Shown piece after piece: positions 1-9,745 of a DNA stretch of 64,000 bases. The DNA is from Orthosia cruda (Eukaryota; Arthropoda; Insecta; Lepidoptera; Noctuidae), in assembly GCA_964057195.1 (NCBI GenBank), contig OZ059852.1, positions 12,823,233 to 12,887,232 of the forward strand. Direction: 5' to 3'. Made by a program: the position numbers and the translations under genes. The number at the start of each line of letters is the position of its first letter. Position 1 is the stretch's first letter. Below the pieces are notes generated by a model, which did not search any database, was not told the origin of the DNA, and saw only the letters and a program-made list of their open reading frames with translations.

Positions 1-682
1 ATTTCTACTCTGCAAATACATAGTGTTAGTCTCCTCATGCACGAACTCTAGAGCCTTCTCAATGGTTTCTGGTCTCATACATCTAATACGCGAGCCTAAG
101 GGATCTTTCAAACCTCGAAGATAGGCCTGCAAAGTTAGTTTGCGATACAAATCACGTTTTGCCGCAATAGTTGAATCTAGGGTATCGTGCAATGAAACAT
201 GTCATGACGGTGCTGAAAAGTCCCTGGCAACGCTCATAGAATTCCTGCGGCGTGCCGGAACCTTGTGTAAGTAAAGCCAAATCGTTGTAGAGAGCGGTCT
301 CATCCCGCTGGTCAGCAAAATTGTTCACAAGAGCACTACGTATGCCTGCCCAATCATTTGGTATACCGTTCGCGTTAATCAGACGGGCGGCGGGCCCCGT
401 AACTTTGTTCAATATGCCGTTCAGAAGCGCTAAGTTATTTAACGGTTGACCCTCTTGAACGAATTCCGCTACTAATTGGTCACACAATTTGATGAACCTG
501 GTAAGTACGTTCGGATTCCCATCAAAATCGGGAACTAAGCGGAGGGCTTTGAATATATGGCCTAAATCGGCCATCTCGGGTTCAATTTCAGGATTAATAT
601 TACGTCTAGAATCTACACTTCTATTCCTACTATTAACTAACCTACGTGTACTATATCTACGTGGATAAAAAATGTTGGACAA
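1..682 (-). pseudogene. Ty3/gypsy-type gag relic, 5' part
   Basis: A reading frame running from 682 down to 152 encodes a Gag-like protein with the motifs VPDFDGNPNVLTRFIKLCD, LLNGILNKVTGPAARLI and LALLTQGSGTPQEFYERCQG, the pattern of capsid proteins of insect gypsy/errantivirus-type elements. Near 150-185 the frame breaks. The protein continues in another frame to the window edge, where GLKDPLGSRIR and MRPETIEKALEFVHEET can be read. The element therefore runs off the left side of the window and pol is not visible. The PBS upstream at 890-907 and the LTR edge at 908 fit the same minus-strand element. The region 683-889 is its untranslated leader. Family assignment is by motif recognition only. 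Confidence 0.75.
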
Positions 683-889
683 AGTATATGGAACCTACAC
701 ACAAAAAGGAAGCAAGCAACCACTAAGAAAATTCAGCGGACTTACATGAACATTCTGGTCTTCGTTGAGCGGTATCGAAGTCTGGATCTCCAGCGTAGTC
801 TCGTTGTTCAGGATCTCCCGGTGCGACGTTGAAAGTCTATCGTAGCGAATGCGGTGCGATATACCGGTAATCGCAAATACGACCTGGGA

Positions 890-907
890 ATCCTACCGAC
901 TGCGCCA
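890..907 (-). other. Primer binding site of the gypsy-type element, tRNA-Ser type
   Basis: On the minus strand the 18 bases read TGGCGCAGTCGGTAGGAT, beginning with TGG, the complement of a tRNA CCA end. The rest matches the 3' acceptor arm expected for a serine tRNA (tRNAs beginning GCAGTCG). The same type of primer site is known in the 17.6/297 branch of insect gypsy elements. Its position, directly next to the LTR edge and about 200 bases before gag, is right. Confidence 0.7.
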
Positions 908-1250
908 ATTACGTAGGCTACTGCCGGAGGACTAAAAAAAAACCGAATTTATTACAAACTAATTTATTTTAATAAAGAAATTACAATTATAAGAATATTA
1001 AGTTGACCCGATCGATGGTGGATACAAAGTGCGCGGGCTCGGTCACGTAGTCGGTGTCTTCGGGCCTCGTGTTCTGTGTCAGCAGTTTCCACTCGTAGCA
1101 ACTGGGTCGATGATGCGCACGCGCTGTGCCTCGTGCCTTTGTGTCAGCGCTTTACTTGGTAGTGATGCGCGTAACACAGGTGTAAACAGTTCACCTTGGT
1201 GTACCCTTATACGACCGGTTTTGTTTAAGTTTCATGTTATTGGGTAAATC
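908..1250 (-). mobile_element. Probable 5' LTR of the gypsy-type element, outer edge unresolved
   Basis: On the minus strand the sequence just before the primer site ends CTACGTAAT, which is where a 5' LTR should end. The outer end could not be fixed because no second LTR copy is in the window. The stretch 1185-1250 also resembles a block repeated near 52.72 kb and 56.78-56.85 kb, so the LTR may be shorter than given. Confidence 0.45.
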
Positions 1251-1320
1251 TATTCTGATTTCACTTTGGGCAATATTGGTACCTAGCCTATATAAATTAT
1301 GTAGCACAACTAAAAAGTGT

Positions 1321-1526
1321 AAAATAAAAAAAAAACTTTTTACAAAAAATACAACCGACTTCCATAGAAAAACAAAAAAGTGTAAAATAACTTCAATTTC
1401 GGAAGTCGGTGTCAAAAAATGAAGAAAATAAAGCAAGAACACCGACTTCCGAAATTGAAGTTATTTTACACTTTTTTGTTTTTCTATGGAAGTCGGTTGT
1501 ATTTTTTGTAAAAAGTTTTTTTTTTT
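1321..1526. repeat. Long near-perfect hairpin of an 'ACCGACTTC' repeat
   Basis: Bases 1327-1412 and 1439-1524 are reverse complements, about 86 bases per arm, around a 26-base loop (1413-1438). Each arm holds ACCGACTTCC near both ends, a motif recurrent in lepidopteran interspersed repeats; a related copy with TTTTGAAGTCGGTTAAAAAC is at about 57.10 kb. Small frames read across it on both strands are artefacts of the palindrome. Confidence 0.85.
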
Positions 1527-1530
1527 TTAC

Positions 1531-2330
1531 ATGATTCATTTAATATTTAGATTTTCTAAACCAGTCACAAAGATCATAACGGTATTGTTTTACTTTATAG
1601 TTGCTTCTGCATCATCGCCGGCACTGCAGGAAGTGCAACCCCAGCGCCCTTTCGTAACAAAGGATGGGCTCACCTCCGCAGCTTCGGCTTGATGGTTGCC
1701 TCTAGCGATATAATTTTTACGACAAACGACTGATCGGAGACAAAATACACCAATATGGTTTTAGCTTTATATTTAGAAGTTTTTACGATAGAATAGAGAA
1801 AGTAAAGGTTTGCGAAAAAAAAACAACATTTTCAAATCCCAAATGCGTTTGTTAAAGGTTTCTTCGATACAATTTTTACGAAAAAAGGCTGGTCGGAGAC
1901 AAAAATCACAATACACTTTTAGGCAGAGTTTCCCTCCTCCAAATTATCCCAGAATTAATGTGAAAAATTGTCAAGCATGTTTTATCTGATGTGATTGGCT
2001 GTTGAAAATTCATTCAACCAATCACAGCAGTTAAGGCAAGACGTTACGTACAGGTTTAATGTGTTTTATTATTGGGTAGGTATTGAAAAAAAAACAAGAT
2101 GGCCGCATAAAAAATATTTATTTAGTTTTAAATAAAACATGTTTTACTGAACAATCAGTATTTGACAATGGCTAATAACTCTTTGAAGTTATCAATTAGA
2201 CCCATTACAAAACTTGAGAAAGTATTTTTACAATAAAATTATTGATGTTATATAATCTATACACAGGACACTATTATATACCAATCAAGATAGTATATTT
2301 TAAAAAGCTGTGAATGGTGTAGGTACACTT
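1531..2330. repeat. Non-coding 3' flank of the zinc-finger gene with a decayed MITE
   Basis: No gene seen. A short block is duplicated at about 1706-1750 and 1865-1905 (both contain AATTTTTACGA and TCGGAGACAAAA). Bases 1925-2045 are a decayed copy of the palindromic MITE found intact at 33006-33183 (shared GAATTAATGTGA, AATTGTCAAGCA and CCAATCACAGCAG). Bases 2130-2330 match the 3' flanks of the finger exons near 53.96-54.11 and 59.09 kb, so this is conserved 3' untranslated or downstream sequence. Confidence 0.6.
2117..2122 (-). terminator. Candidate poly(A) signal of the ZAD zinc-finger gene
   Basis: AATAAA on the minus strand about 210 bases downstream of the stop codon at 2331-2333. In AT-rich DNA this hexamer is frequent by chance, so it is only a candidate. 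Confidence 0.3.
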
Positions 2331-3442
2331 TTAAGGATTTTCCCCGGTGTGGTGTTTACGCATATGTTTTGTTAAATTACACTTGTCATTACAACTATAC
2401 TGGCATAATTCACATTTAAAAGGTTTTTCACCAGTGTGAATTCTAATATGTCTTGTTAAATCACTCTTTCGATTACAACTATATTGACATACTTTACATT
2501 TATAAGGATTTTCATTATTGTGTATACGAATATGTCTTGTTAAATCATACTTTTGAATACAACCATACTGACATAATTCACATTTATAAGGTTTTTCATC
2601 AGTGTGTATTCTAATATGTTTTGTTAAATCTGACTTTTGAGTACAACCATACTGACACACTTCACATTTATATGGTTTTTCATTAGTGTGTATACTAATA
2701 TGTCTTAATAAACCACTCTTATTACTACAACTATACTCACATACTTCACATTTATAAGGTTTTTCCCCAGTGTGTATACGCATGTGTTTATTTAGATTGC
2801 CTTTTTGTCGAAATGCATGCTGACATATATCACATTTAAAAGGTTTTTCGCCAGTGTGAATCCGAATATGTGTCGTTAAATCTTTATTACGATGAAAACC
2901 ACGCTCGCATACTTCACATTTGTAAGGTTTTTCACCACTGTGTATCCGAATGTGTGCTGTTAAATTGTTTTTATGGCTAAAACTTTGCTGACATATAACA
3001 CATTTGTAAGGTTTTTCACCGGTATGTATCCGAAAATGTCTTATCATATGATGTTTTTGAGGAAAACTTCGCTGACAGTTATCACATTTATAACGTTTTT
3101 CTTTGACACATGGTCTTCCATGCTTATTTGCGCCATTAATGTCAGTATCTTTGTTCGATATCTTACATCTAATATCATCTTTGTTACCATTATTACCGAA
3201 ATTTGTATCTAAAACAGTAGTATTTACACTACTACTATTATTAACAGGTTTTGTATAAATTAAAGGTTCTTTAAATTTTGGACTCTGTTTTGGTTTTGAC
3301 AAATTGGTTTTGGATGTACGATTTTGAGTTGTCAGGAGAACTTTTGGGTCTGATTGAACATTTTTCAATCTCTCTTCTGTGATTTCATCTTCTAGTTTTG
3401 TTCTTCTTATATTAAATTTAGCTTTCTTCGCAACGGGCGGCC
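2331..3442 (-). CDS. ZAD gene exon 5 (nine C2H2 fingers)
   Basis: Acceptor TTATTATCACAG, then a frame opening WPPVAKKAKFNIRRTKLEDE, a low-complexity Asn/Ser/Lys spacer, and nine C2H2 fingers from RYKCDNCQRSF to FKCELCQYSCNDK, ending HTGENP and TAA. The ORF extends upstream through the acceptor (MVPKLFCLNPCSF...), but that part is intron: the acceptor context is shared by all paralogous exons. Fingers 5-9 carry Cys where the core Phe is usual (YSC, YGC). Confidence 0.85.
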
Positions 3443-6400
3443 CTGTGATAATAAATCTAGTAAATACCAAATTCAAAGTAGAATCAAATGAACAGGGGTT
3501 CAAGCAAAATAATTTAGGTACCACAAATTTATTTAAAGTAGTGCACGACGTAACTAGATGGCGTTAGCGTCGGTATAGATCGCCTGCCTTATGGCTGTCA
3601 TCTTTCACACAAATTCATCCAAAGTTTCTTAGATTTTCCAAATCCACATTCATACTCAAATATTTCCTCACGATATGTTCCTTATTCCTCCGCGTCACAT
3701 GGCCATACCAGGACAACCGAAATCCATAGTTTTTGTACACTCATTTACAGTCCTAAATTCTAAACAGAGTCTTTAGAACAAGACAAGAAGATTCCTATTC
3801 AGAACTGAAACAAATAAAAGCTAGCGTACCGCAAGGAAGTGTGTTAGGTCCGGTCCTGTACCTACTGTATACTTGTGATATTCCTGAATTAGATCAAAAC
3901 ACGATTGGGGTCTTTGCTGATGATACAGCCATAATGGCTGTAGGAAACAGTCACGTAGAAGCAGTAGAAAAGATTTAAATGGCTGTTAATCAAGTTTATG
4001 ACTGGACTAAAAAATGGAGGATTAAACTAAATAAATACAAATCTGTTCACATACATTTTACAAACAAATCTTACAAAAATCAGTATTCTCCAGTTTATTA
4101 ATAAACAAGTCCCATACGGGAATACATCCAAATATCTCGGTATGACCCTTGACGCTTAGATACACTGGAAAGTCAAGAAGAAAAAAGAAGAACTCGATCT
4201 CCGAGAAAACCTAAAAGAATGTATTGGCTGCTTGAAAGAAACTCCATGCTGTCCGTGCAAAACGAATTGTTGTTATACAAACAAGTCCTGATGACAGATT
4301 GGACTTATGGTATTCAGCTATGGGGCTGCACCAAACAGAGCAATATATTAACTATACAACGATTCCAGAACAAAGTGCTAAGCGCAATCGAAGTGTAAGT
4401 AAGGGTACATACGAAATAATCACCTCTATCGGGACCTAAACGATGAGTTCATCGAAAAAGTTATCCAAAATTTTGAAGAAGCTCACGAAAAGAGACTTCA
4501 TCAGCAGGTGAACGTCGAGGCAATCCAGCTTCTCGACCACACAAACATAGTGAGAAATCTCAAAAGAATAAAACCGTTCGAGTTAGTGTTTAGTGAATGT
4601 AAATAGTGTAACATACAAAAGTACTACCAAACAAACACAAGAACGAAATGTATTCGCCTTATTAGAGCCAATAAGATAAGTGCTATTGGACACATTCTTA
4701 GTAAAGACAATGTAATATCTTAGGTTATAATTAAATTACTTGTCAGTATATTTATACGGCTAGATTGTAATAAGATTAGTGTCCATCCTATTGATGAACA
4801 CTAGAAAAACAAAAACAAAGAAAAATCTATACTATCCACATGCGTAACTTTCATCTTAGCTTTCATTCATTCCTCGCTTTAGTGGCCCAACTTTCTGATC
4901 GGTACAAGACAAGCAGGGCTGATCGGTTTTATAAATCTTCCTCTTCATTTTAAGGCGACGTCATACGGAATAAACTCAAGTTATGTGACATTTAGCAGTA
5001 AGAGTGTGCTCTCCAGTTAGAAAGAAGCAGCATATTGTGTTTATGCTACTGAAGACGGTGCAGGCAGGATGTATTTTTTTTTAAGGCCTGGCTTTTTTAT
5101 CGATAATTAACTCAACCTCGGTTAAATATTATGCTAACCAATGATTTGAAAATTCGGTAATGCGTTTTATCATAAATTGTTAGCCTAACAAATCTATACT
5201 AATATTATAAGGCTGAAGAGTTCGTTTGTTTGTTTGAACGCGCTAATCTCACGAACTATTGGTTGTAATTGAAAAAATCGATAAAGTGTTGGATATTCCA
5301 ATTATCAAGAAAGTTATAGGCTATATAACATCACGCTACGACCGGAGCGGAGCAAAAATGAAAAATGTTGCAAAAACTGGCAACATTTTTCCTTTTTGAG
5401 CGCTTCCGTTGCGTGCGCTGCGTTTACGGTTTAAGTTACGCAACAATCATGTGTAGGGTAGGTGGGAAGGTAGGTAGGTAGGTAGGGCGAAGCCGCGTGG
5501 GACAGCTAGTGGTCAAATAAGTTTGACAGTTTATTATTTATCTATTTCATAGACTGAAGAATAAACGCGTTTTACCGAAATTTGAAACCATTGGTTAGCA
5601 TATTTAACCATTCCTTGAGTTAATTAAGGATAAAACATTTGGCCTAATACTCACAGTTGGTGTATTGTTCTTCTTCCATTTCTATTTTAAACTCTGACAA
5701 AGGGACATCATCTTTTGAATCAGAACTGTGTACTGGTATATCTTCTACATCGGAGTAATCTGGATTTTCCAGCTTTATTTCTAGCTCTGTAAGTGAAAAA
5801 CAGTTTGGAGTGAATCAACTTTTTATTTAATTTACATTTATAGAAAAAGTTAATCCGAAAATCGAAAAAGCTGAATGCTTAAGAAGCGAACATAATCGCG
5901 AGCTGGCTGACCAAAACCAGATGTATCCTCCAACTGCACAGCATGATTTTCTTCTTGTTTACGTCCCAAACGACGGGTACGGAACAAAAAAAAATTAGGC
6001 CCCCACAATATGGCCCAAAACCCGCCATTTATTTTCCAATTTGAATGTAGCCAGTGTCACTCACAAAGTTAAGACGAATTGATTGACGTAAGAATCATCA
6101 AAATCAGCCAACGCGTTTGGTCTCTAGAACGCCTCATAGGAACAAACATACATTACATACATACATACTTACATAGACTGATAAACAAATTACACTCCTT
6201 CGACAGTCGGGTAAAAAGTAACAAAGAGAAAGTTAAGTTCAATTATATTAAAATAATCAATTGAATTAAATATAATTAAAATATGTAGAGGAGGGGAGAG
6301 AAATAGAGATTTTTTGTACATTCTAACTCTAACTATAAGCGGAAACGTAACTGTGGGAAAAAGCTAGTACTACTCAATATTTTTGTTATTCTAACAAGCT

Positions 6401-7676
6401 TACCAATAAGTTCCACCTTTGGCTCAATAATATCAGCTAGTCTTTCACAAACAGCTGGTAATTCTTCTTTGACCACATGGCTATCTGTTTCACACTCTCC
6501 AACTATACTTGTAAGCTCAATCGGTGTTTTAACAAACCCATTGTTAAACTGCAGAATGTCTGGGTTTATTAAAGGATTTACCTGTAAAAAGATGATGATA
6601 ATAAGATGGATGTTCATGCTGTACATACTGAGACCCCTGCATGCCTTTGGAAAGCATGTTAAGCTGATGTTCCTGGCTGCCATTTATAGATATTTGCTAA
6701 TTGATTATCTGTGATAGTCCATAATAACTGGATGCAGCTAAATATACCAGTATTTTATATGGAGCAACTGCTTAACAAGATTTCTCTTGCCAAGACATGA
6801 TGTGTAATGAGTTGTTACTTGCGTGGGGTTAGATTGACCCCATGTGAGTAATGAAGGGTTAATATCTCAAAGTTTATAACTTCTTTCTTTGTTATATTGA
6901 GATCATAATTAATTCCAACATGCTGAGAGGCAGTGATCTAAGTATTTTGTAATGAATAACCCACTGACCCCACGCAAGTATGGAAGGGTTAATATCTCAA
7001 AGATTATAACTACTTTATCTGATAAATTGAGACCATAAATACTTCCAACATGCTGAGAAGCAGTGATGTAAGTTGTTTAACACGAATAACTAAGGGTTAA
7101 GATTAAGTTGAAGACTACCTCACCTCATAATCCTCATCCAGCATCTGAGCAAACCGCTCTTCGGCTTCCAGACATTTTCTCTGGAAACGGCAGCATTGTT
7201 TAAGTTTGGAGCAGCAGAAGTAACAAACAAGTACAGGTCTTCTGTCTTCAGTTACAAACTGCAACAAATTATATTATAATGAATGAGTATGTTTGTTAAT
7301 CACTGTACATAATTATTGCTTATTCACAAAGGCTTTTTATTCCAAAAAAAATGCAAAGAAAAGCCAAAAGGATAAGTTAGGAACTCATGAATAAAATACT
7401 TCCAATCATACAACAACAAATAATATGCGTTCAGTATCGTTTTCGAGAAAGCATGAGCATTGTTTCATTCTTGCCGAAGGTTGATTGGTACGAAAAGTTC
7501 ACATTATGAATTATATCCACTTGTACGAGAGGAATTTAAAACCAATTAATATTAATGTAACAACTTACTGTTTTATTAGTCAGCTTCTCATATATTTCAT
7601 GCATATTTCTGTTGACAACAACATACATTGGAGCATCCTCCACCAAACACATCCTACACATTTGCAGTCGTTCCAT
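2331..7676 (-). CDS. ZAD-C2H2 zinc-finger protein, five exons, about 554 aa
   Basis: Assembled exons 7569-7676, 7124-7258, 6404-6581, 5655-5786 and 2331-3442 give 1665 coding bases, 555 codons including TAA. All introns have GT donors and AG acceptors, and the phases agree (0, 0, 1, 1). Exons 1-2 encode a ZAD domain: CRMC in exon 1 pairs with VCYFCCSKL in exon 2, the two zinc-binding cysteine pairs of this arthropod dimerisation domain. Exons 3-4 encode an acidic linker. Exon 5 carries nine C2H2 fingers joined by TGEKPYKC-like linkers, so the protein is expected to bind DNA in the nucleus. ZAD-C2H2 proteins form large, fast-expanding insect families of mostly unassigned function, and no orthologue is named here. 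Intron 4 (2.2 kb) is filled with transposon debris, yet exon 4 and its donor are intact. Confidence 0.85.
3560..4920 (-). pseudogene. RTE-like reverse transcriptase C-terminus relic, split
   Basis: On the minus strand 3590-3740 reads the remains of a WYGHV...RRN.EHIVRK...MNVD motif, the C-terminal end of RTE-type reverse transcriptases; 4850-4920 carries the preceding part (GGCCCAACTTTCTGATC on plus, as in copies at 20.62 and 62.30 kb). A plus-strand jockey fragment (3755-4815) separates the two parts. The relic lies in intron 4 and recurs beside every paralogous finger exon. Confidence 0.6.
3755..4815 (+). pseudogene. Jockey-clade LINE reverse transcriptase relic
   Basis: Plus-strand frames read ASVPQGSVLGPVLYLLYTCD and VFADDTAIMAVGNSHVEAV, the B and C blocks of a jockey-type reverse transcriptase with the FADD catalytic box. 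Further on come QVYDWTKKWRIKLNKYKS, YGIQLWGCTKQSNI and RIQRFQNKVL-like remains. Stops and shifts are frequent, for example after VEAVEKI. It ends near an A-rich tail at 4803-4825. 5'-truncated and dead; inserted in intron 4 of the zinc-finger gene, opposite in direction to it. Confidence 0.75.
5084..5645. mobile_element. Palindromic MITE carrying a Helitron insertion
   Basis: The ends AGGCC...TTTTTATC.ATAATTAACTCAA and the mirror image at 5560-5645 (TTGAGTTAATTAAGGATAAAA...GGCCT) are imperfect inverted repeats about 85-90 bases long that also share TATGCTAACCAATG and its complement. Without the 317-bp Helitron the unit would be about 245 bp. Its right edge (GGCCT, 5645) is followed by AAT and then the complement of the exon 4 donor. 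Transposase superfamily not determined; target duplication unclear. Confidence 0.7.
5193..5509 (+). mobile_element. Non-autonomous Helitron
   Basis: Starts TCTATACTAATATTATAA and ends ...GACAGCTAG, flanked by A (5192) and T (5510), the expected A|T target without duplication. The 3' end has the GC-rich GGGCGAAGCCGCG stretch typical of lepidopteran non-autonomous Helitrons of the Lep1 type, preceded by a (GGTA)n run. No coding capacity. Confidence 0.8.
5655..5786 (-). CDS. ZAD gene exon 4 (acidic linker)
   Basis: Acceptor CTTACAG, then codons reading ELEIKLENPDYSDVEDIPVH, ending in EMEEEQYTN plus one base, and donor GTGAGT. It is rich in Asp and Glu, as expected for a ZAD-to-finger linker. 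Its first two bases complete the codon left open by exon 3, and its last base joins GG of exon 5. The end of a MITE lies a few bases inside the following intron. Confidence 0.8.
5787..6403 (-). other. Intron 3 of the ZAD gene
   Basis: No gene or clear repeat recognised apart from a short ACATACATACATAC run near 6155. Its borders are GTAAGC and ACAG on the minus strand. Confidence 0.6.
6404..6581 (-). CDS. ZAD gene exon 3 (linker)
   Basis: Acceptor TTTTTACAG, then 59 codons plus one base reading VNPLINPDILQFNNGFVKTP and further an acidic stretch ending IIEPKVELI, then donor GTAAGC. The frame is open beyond the splice sites, so a longer ORF can be drawn, but only this part joins in phase to its neighbours. 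Confidence 0.8.
6582..7123 (-). repeat. Intron 2 of the ZAD gene, with an internal tandem duplication
   Basis: Bases about 6840-6965 and 6966-7090 are two diverged copies of one unit: both hold GAAGGGTTAATATCTCAAAG, a 'TTGAGA.CATAA' block and 'TTCCAACATGCTGAGA.GCAGTGAT'. Unit length is about 125 bases. No coding function seen. Confidence 0.75.
7124..7258 (-). CDS. ZAD gene exon 2 (second ZAD cysteine pair)
   Basis: Acceptor TTGCAG, then 45 codons beginning FVTEDRRPVLVCYFCC and ending AQMLDEDYE, then donor GTGAGG. The spacing CxxC plus the helix KLKQCCRFQRKCLEAEERF fits the C-terminal half of ZAD. Phase 0 on both sides. Confidence 0.85.
7569..7676 (-). CDS. ZAD gene exon 1 (start codon, first ZAD cysteine pair)
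   Basis: Starts ATG at 7676-7674 and encodes 36 residues beginning MERLQMCRMCLVEDAPM; the CRMC pair is the first half of the ZAD zinc site. It ends in AAAACA and is followed by the donor GTAAGT (7568-7563), phase 0. Confidence 0.85.
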
Positions 7677-7960
7677 TTTTCTCGAAAATTACTGAAAGAT
7701 CGGTAAATATTTCAATTTATGTATTTGAAAAACTAAAGTTAGTTATATGAATGCGATACAATTTGGATACAATCGGAATTCACAGAATAATAACACAGAC
7801 TACTTAGAGATACTAAAATTCGATACAATACAATCTGGTGCGCAATCAATAATATTGACATGAATGTCAAGTGATGTCAAGTGCACAGACTACTTATAGA
7901 TACGTCAAGTGACAACTGACTGCGACCTGCGTTGTGGTGTGACCAGATTATTTTTTTTGG
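7677..7960 (-). promoter_or_regulatory. Upstream region of the ZAD gene
   Basis: This 280-base stretch lies directly upstream of the start codon and must hold the 5' untranslated region and probably the promoter. CACAGACTACTTA.AGATAC occurs twice (about 7795 and 7883), and TGAATGTCAAGTGATGTCAAG holds a repeated GTCAAGTG. No TATA box or initiator can be assigned with confidence. Confidence 0.35.
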
Positions 7961-8540
7961 AAACTCAGGTACAACCTCAGGAATTTACTTAAATAATATT
8001 TTTCACCAGAATTAATAATAATTAAAAAAAATAACAAGCAATAAAATGATTACTTGATGTCGCTTGTAAAATAACTTCACAATGCATTGATGCGCATAAA
8101 TGGCTATCATAATACTATAGTTGAATTTCAGCATAAGTGGATAGCTTGTTTAAATAAAATTGATTGTGTAGACTTTACATGTATAATTGTCAAGCATTCA
8201 ACACCATTGTCCCAAAGCACTCTCCAATCTTGATGATCATTATGTTTGGTTATTTAACAACAATACCACAGAGCACTATATATTATTGATGATAGGTAAT
8301 TATGTTTGGATACATATACAACATCGACGGTGCGTTTGCACGCCGAGTTCCGGCCTACGCGGGTGGGGCATGGGCCTGACTTGCAGGGCTTGCTGCTAGC
8401 CGTTAGACGGTAGAGCCGCCCAGGCTAGGACCCGGATATTGCGACCTACAACTGAAGTAGATAGTTGTTTAAATACCATGAAAACTTTTATTACAATATG
8501 ACACGCGCACCAGCACGTACACCGTGCACCACTTGAGTAC
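7961..8540. other. Intergenic, nothing recognised
   Basis: AT-rich except for a short GC-rich patch at about 8330-8450 (GCCTACGCGGGTGGGGCATG) that resembles degraded retrotransposon coding sequence but could not be assigned. Confidence 0.4.
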
Positions 8541-8835
8541 CTACATCATCATCTGTCTATTTTAATGTTCCCACTGCTGGGACACAGGCCTCCTCTCTGT
8601 GAGAGGGAATGGGCCGTAATCCACCACGCGGGCCCAGTGCGGGTTGGTGGATGTCACATGTCTTCGAATTTTTGGTTCTAAGATATGCCAGTTTCCTCAC
8701 GATGTTTTCCTTCACCGTTTTGAGAGCAGTGGTGATGAAATAATTTACACAAAGTAAAGCGCCTGCCTGGGTTCGAACTCACGACCCACACCTTGTAAGT
8801 CGCGGTCGATACCACTGGGCCACCGCTGCTCGTCG
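8541..8835 (-). mobile_element. tRNA-derived SINE
   Basis: Read on the minus strand it begins AGCAGCGGTGGCCCAGTGGT (box A-like TGGCCCAGTGGT) and has GTGAGTTCGAACCCAGGC (box B-like), the split RNA polymerase III promoter of a tRNA head. The body has the block complementary to GTTTCCTCACGATGTTTTCC and CCCACTGCTGGGACACAGG, widespread in lepidopteran genomes. The tail ends in a short GATGATGATG run. Probably nonfunctional and 5'-complete. Confidence 0.8.
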
Positions 8836-8952
8836 AATACCTACATATCGTTTATAAATAATATTTCATTATTCTACAGGTAGTATTCCGATTATCTCGG
8901 CAAATAGTATCTATGTTCTTCTTCTTAGCGTGTCGATGGCATATATAAAAAT

Positions 8953-9235
8953 TTAAATATTGTGTTTAGCCCAGAATTCAGCCACGGCAACACCATTCGG
9001 TGACGCAGTCATAAGGTCTTCGCAAGTACAGGTGACAGGACATGCTGCGCACTCCGTGATATGGGCCATGGTCTGCGGAGAGTTGCTGCACAAGCACGAG
9101 ACTAGAGTCATCAGAGAACCCCCACCTATGGAGGTTGTCCTTGCTGCGGCCAACCTGAGTGCGGAGTCTATTTAGGGTTTTCCAGGTCGACCACGGCAGA
9201 GTGTGCTTGTTACAGACTCTTTAGTGCGCTTCATA
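8953..9235 (-). pseudogene. Non-LTR retrotransposon ORF2 C-terminus relic
   Basis: Minus-strand frames read LPWSTWKTLNRLRTQVGRSK, then, after a frame change, SPQTMAHITECAACP and finally TASPNGVAVAEFWAKHNI with a stop. This is the Cys/His tail found at the end of many insect LINE polyproteins. Only this tail remains; the catalytic domains are absent. Confidence 0.65.
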
Positions 9236-9358
9236 GACATGTTTTCATAATGTTATACTTATCTAAGTTAACGTCATTCGTTCGAGATTATTAATTCTTC
9301 TAGTTATTCGTCCTGTACGATATAAATAAAATAACGTAATGTTTACTACACAAAGCCT

Positions 9359-9745
9359 TTAGTGCCCAGGCGGAAGGCTCTCCGATGGCCCGATGAAATT
9401 TTCAGGAGGCTTGAGTTTCTCTCGCCAAAGGTCGCATCTCGCCGAAGAGGAGATGCCATCACATAGGCCCACGCATCCTAGAAAACTTTTCCGGCTTTTT
9501 AGGCGCTGGGGAACTGAGCTGTAATTGTGCATTGGGTGGCGTGGGTTGTTTTCTAGTTTCACCCTCTATATGCGACTTGCTATAGTCCTGCGAATTTCCG
9601 GAGGCGCAATGCCGTTAAGTGGATACAGCATTCGTACAGGAGTCGGTTTGAGGCAGCCTGTGGCAATCCGGCACTTCTCATTTAGGGCTGTATCCACTAA
9701 TTTGGAGTGGGCAGAGCGGCTCCATACTGGACTTGCATATTGCTT
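9359..9745 (-). pseudogene. Non-LTR retrotransposon C-terminal relic
   Basis: On the minus strand YASPVWSRSAHSKLVDTALN leads into CRIATGCLKPTPVRMLYPLN and GIAPPEIRRTIASRI, then a stop, then NNPRHPMHNYSSVPQRLKSR. This is the post-reverse-transcriptase region of a jockey-superfamily LINE. At least one in-frame stop is present and both ends are truncated. Confidence 0.65.

Noticed and set aside
3443..3524. ORF extension upstream of the finger exon (MVPKLFCLNPCSFDSTL...)
   Set aside because: It reads through a splice acceptor conserved in five paralogous exons, and phase with exon 4 is correct only if the exon starts at 3442.
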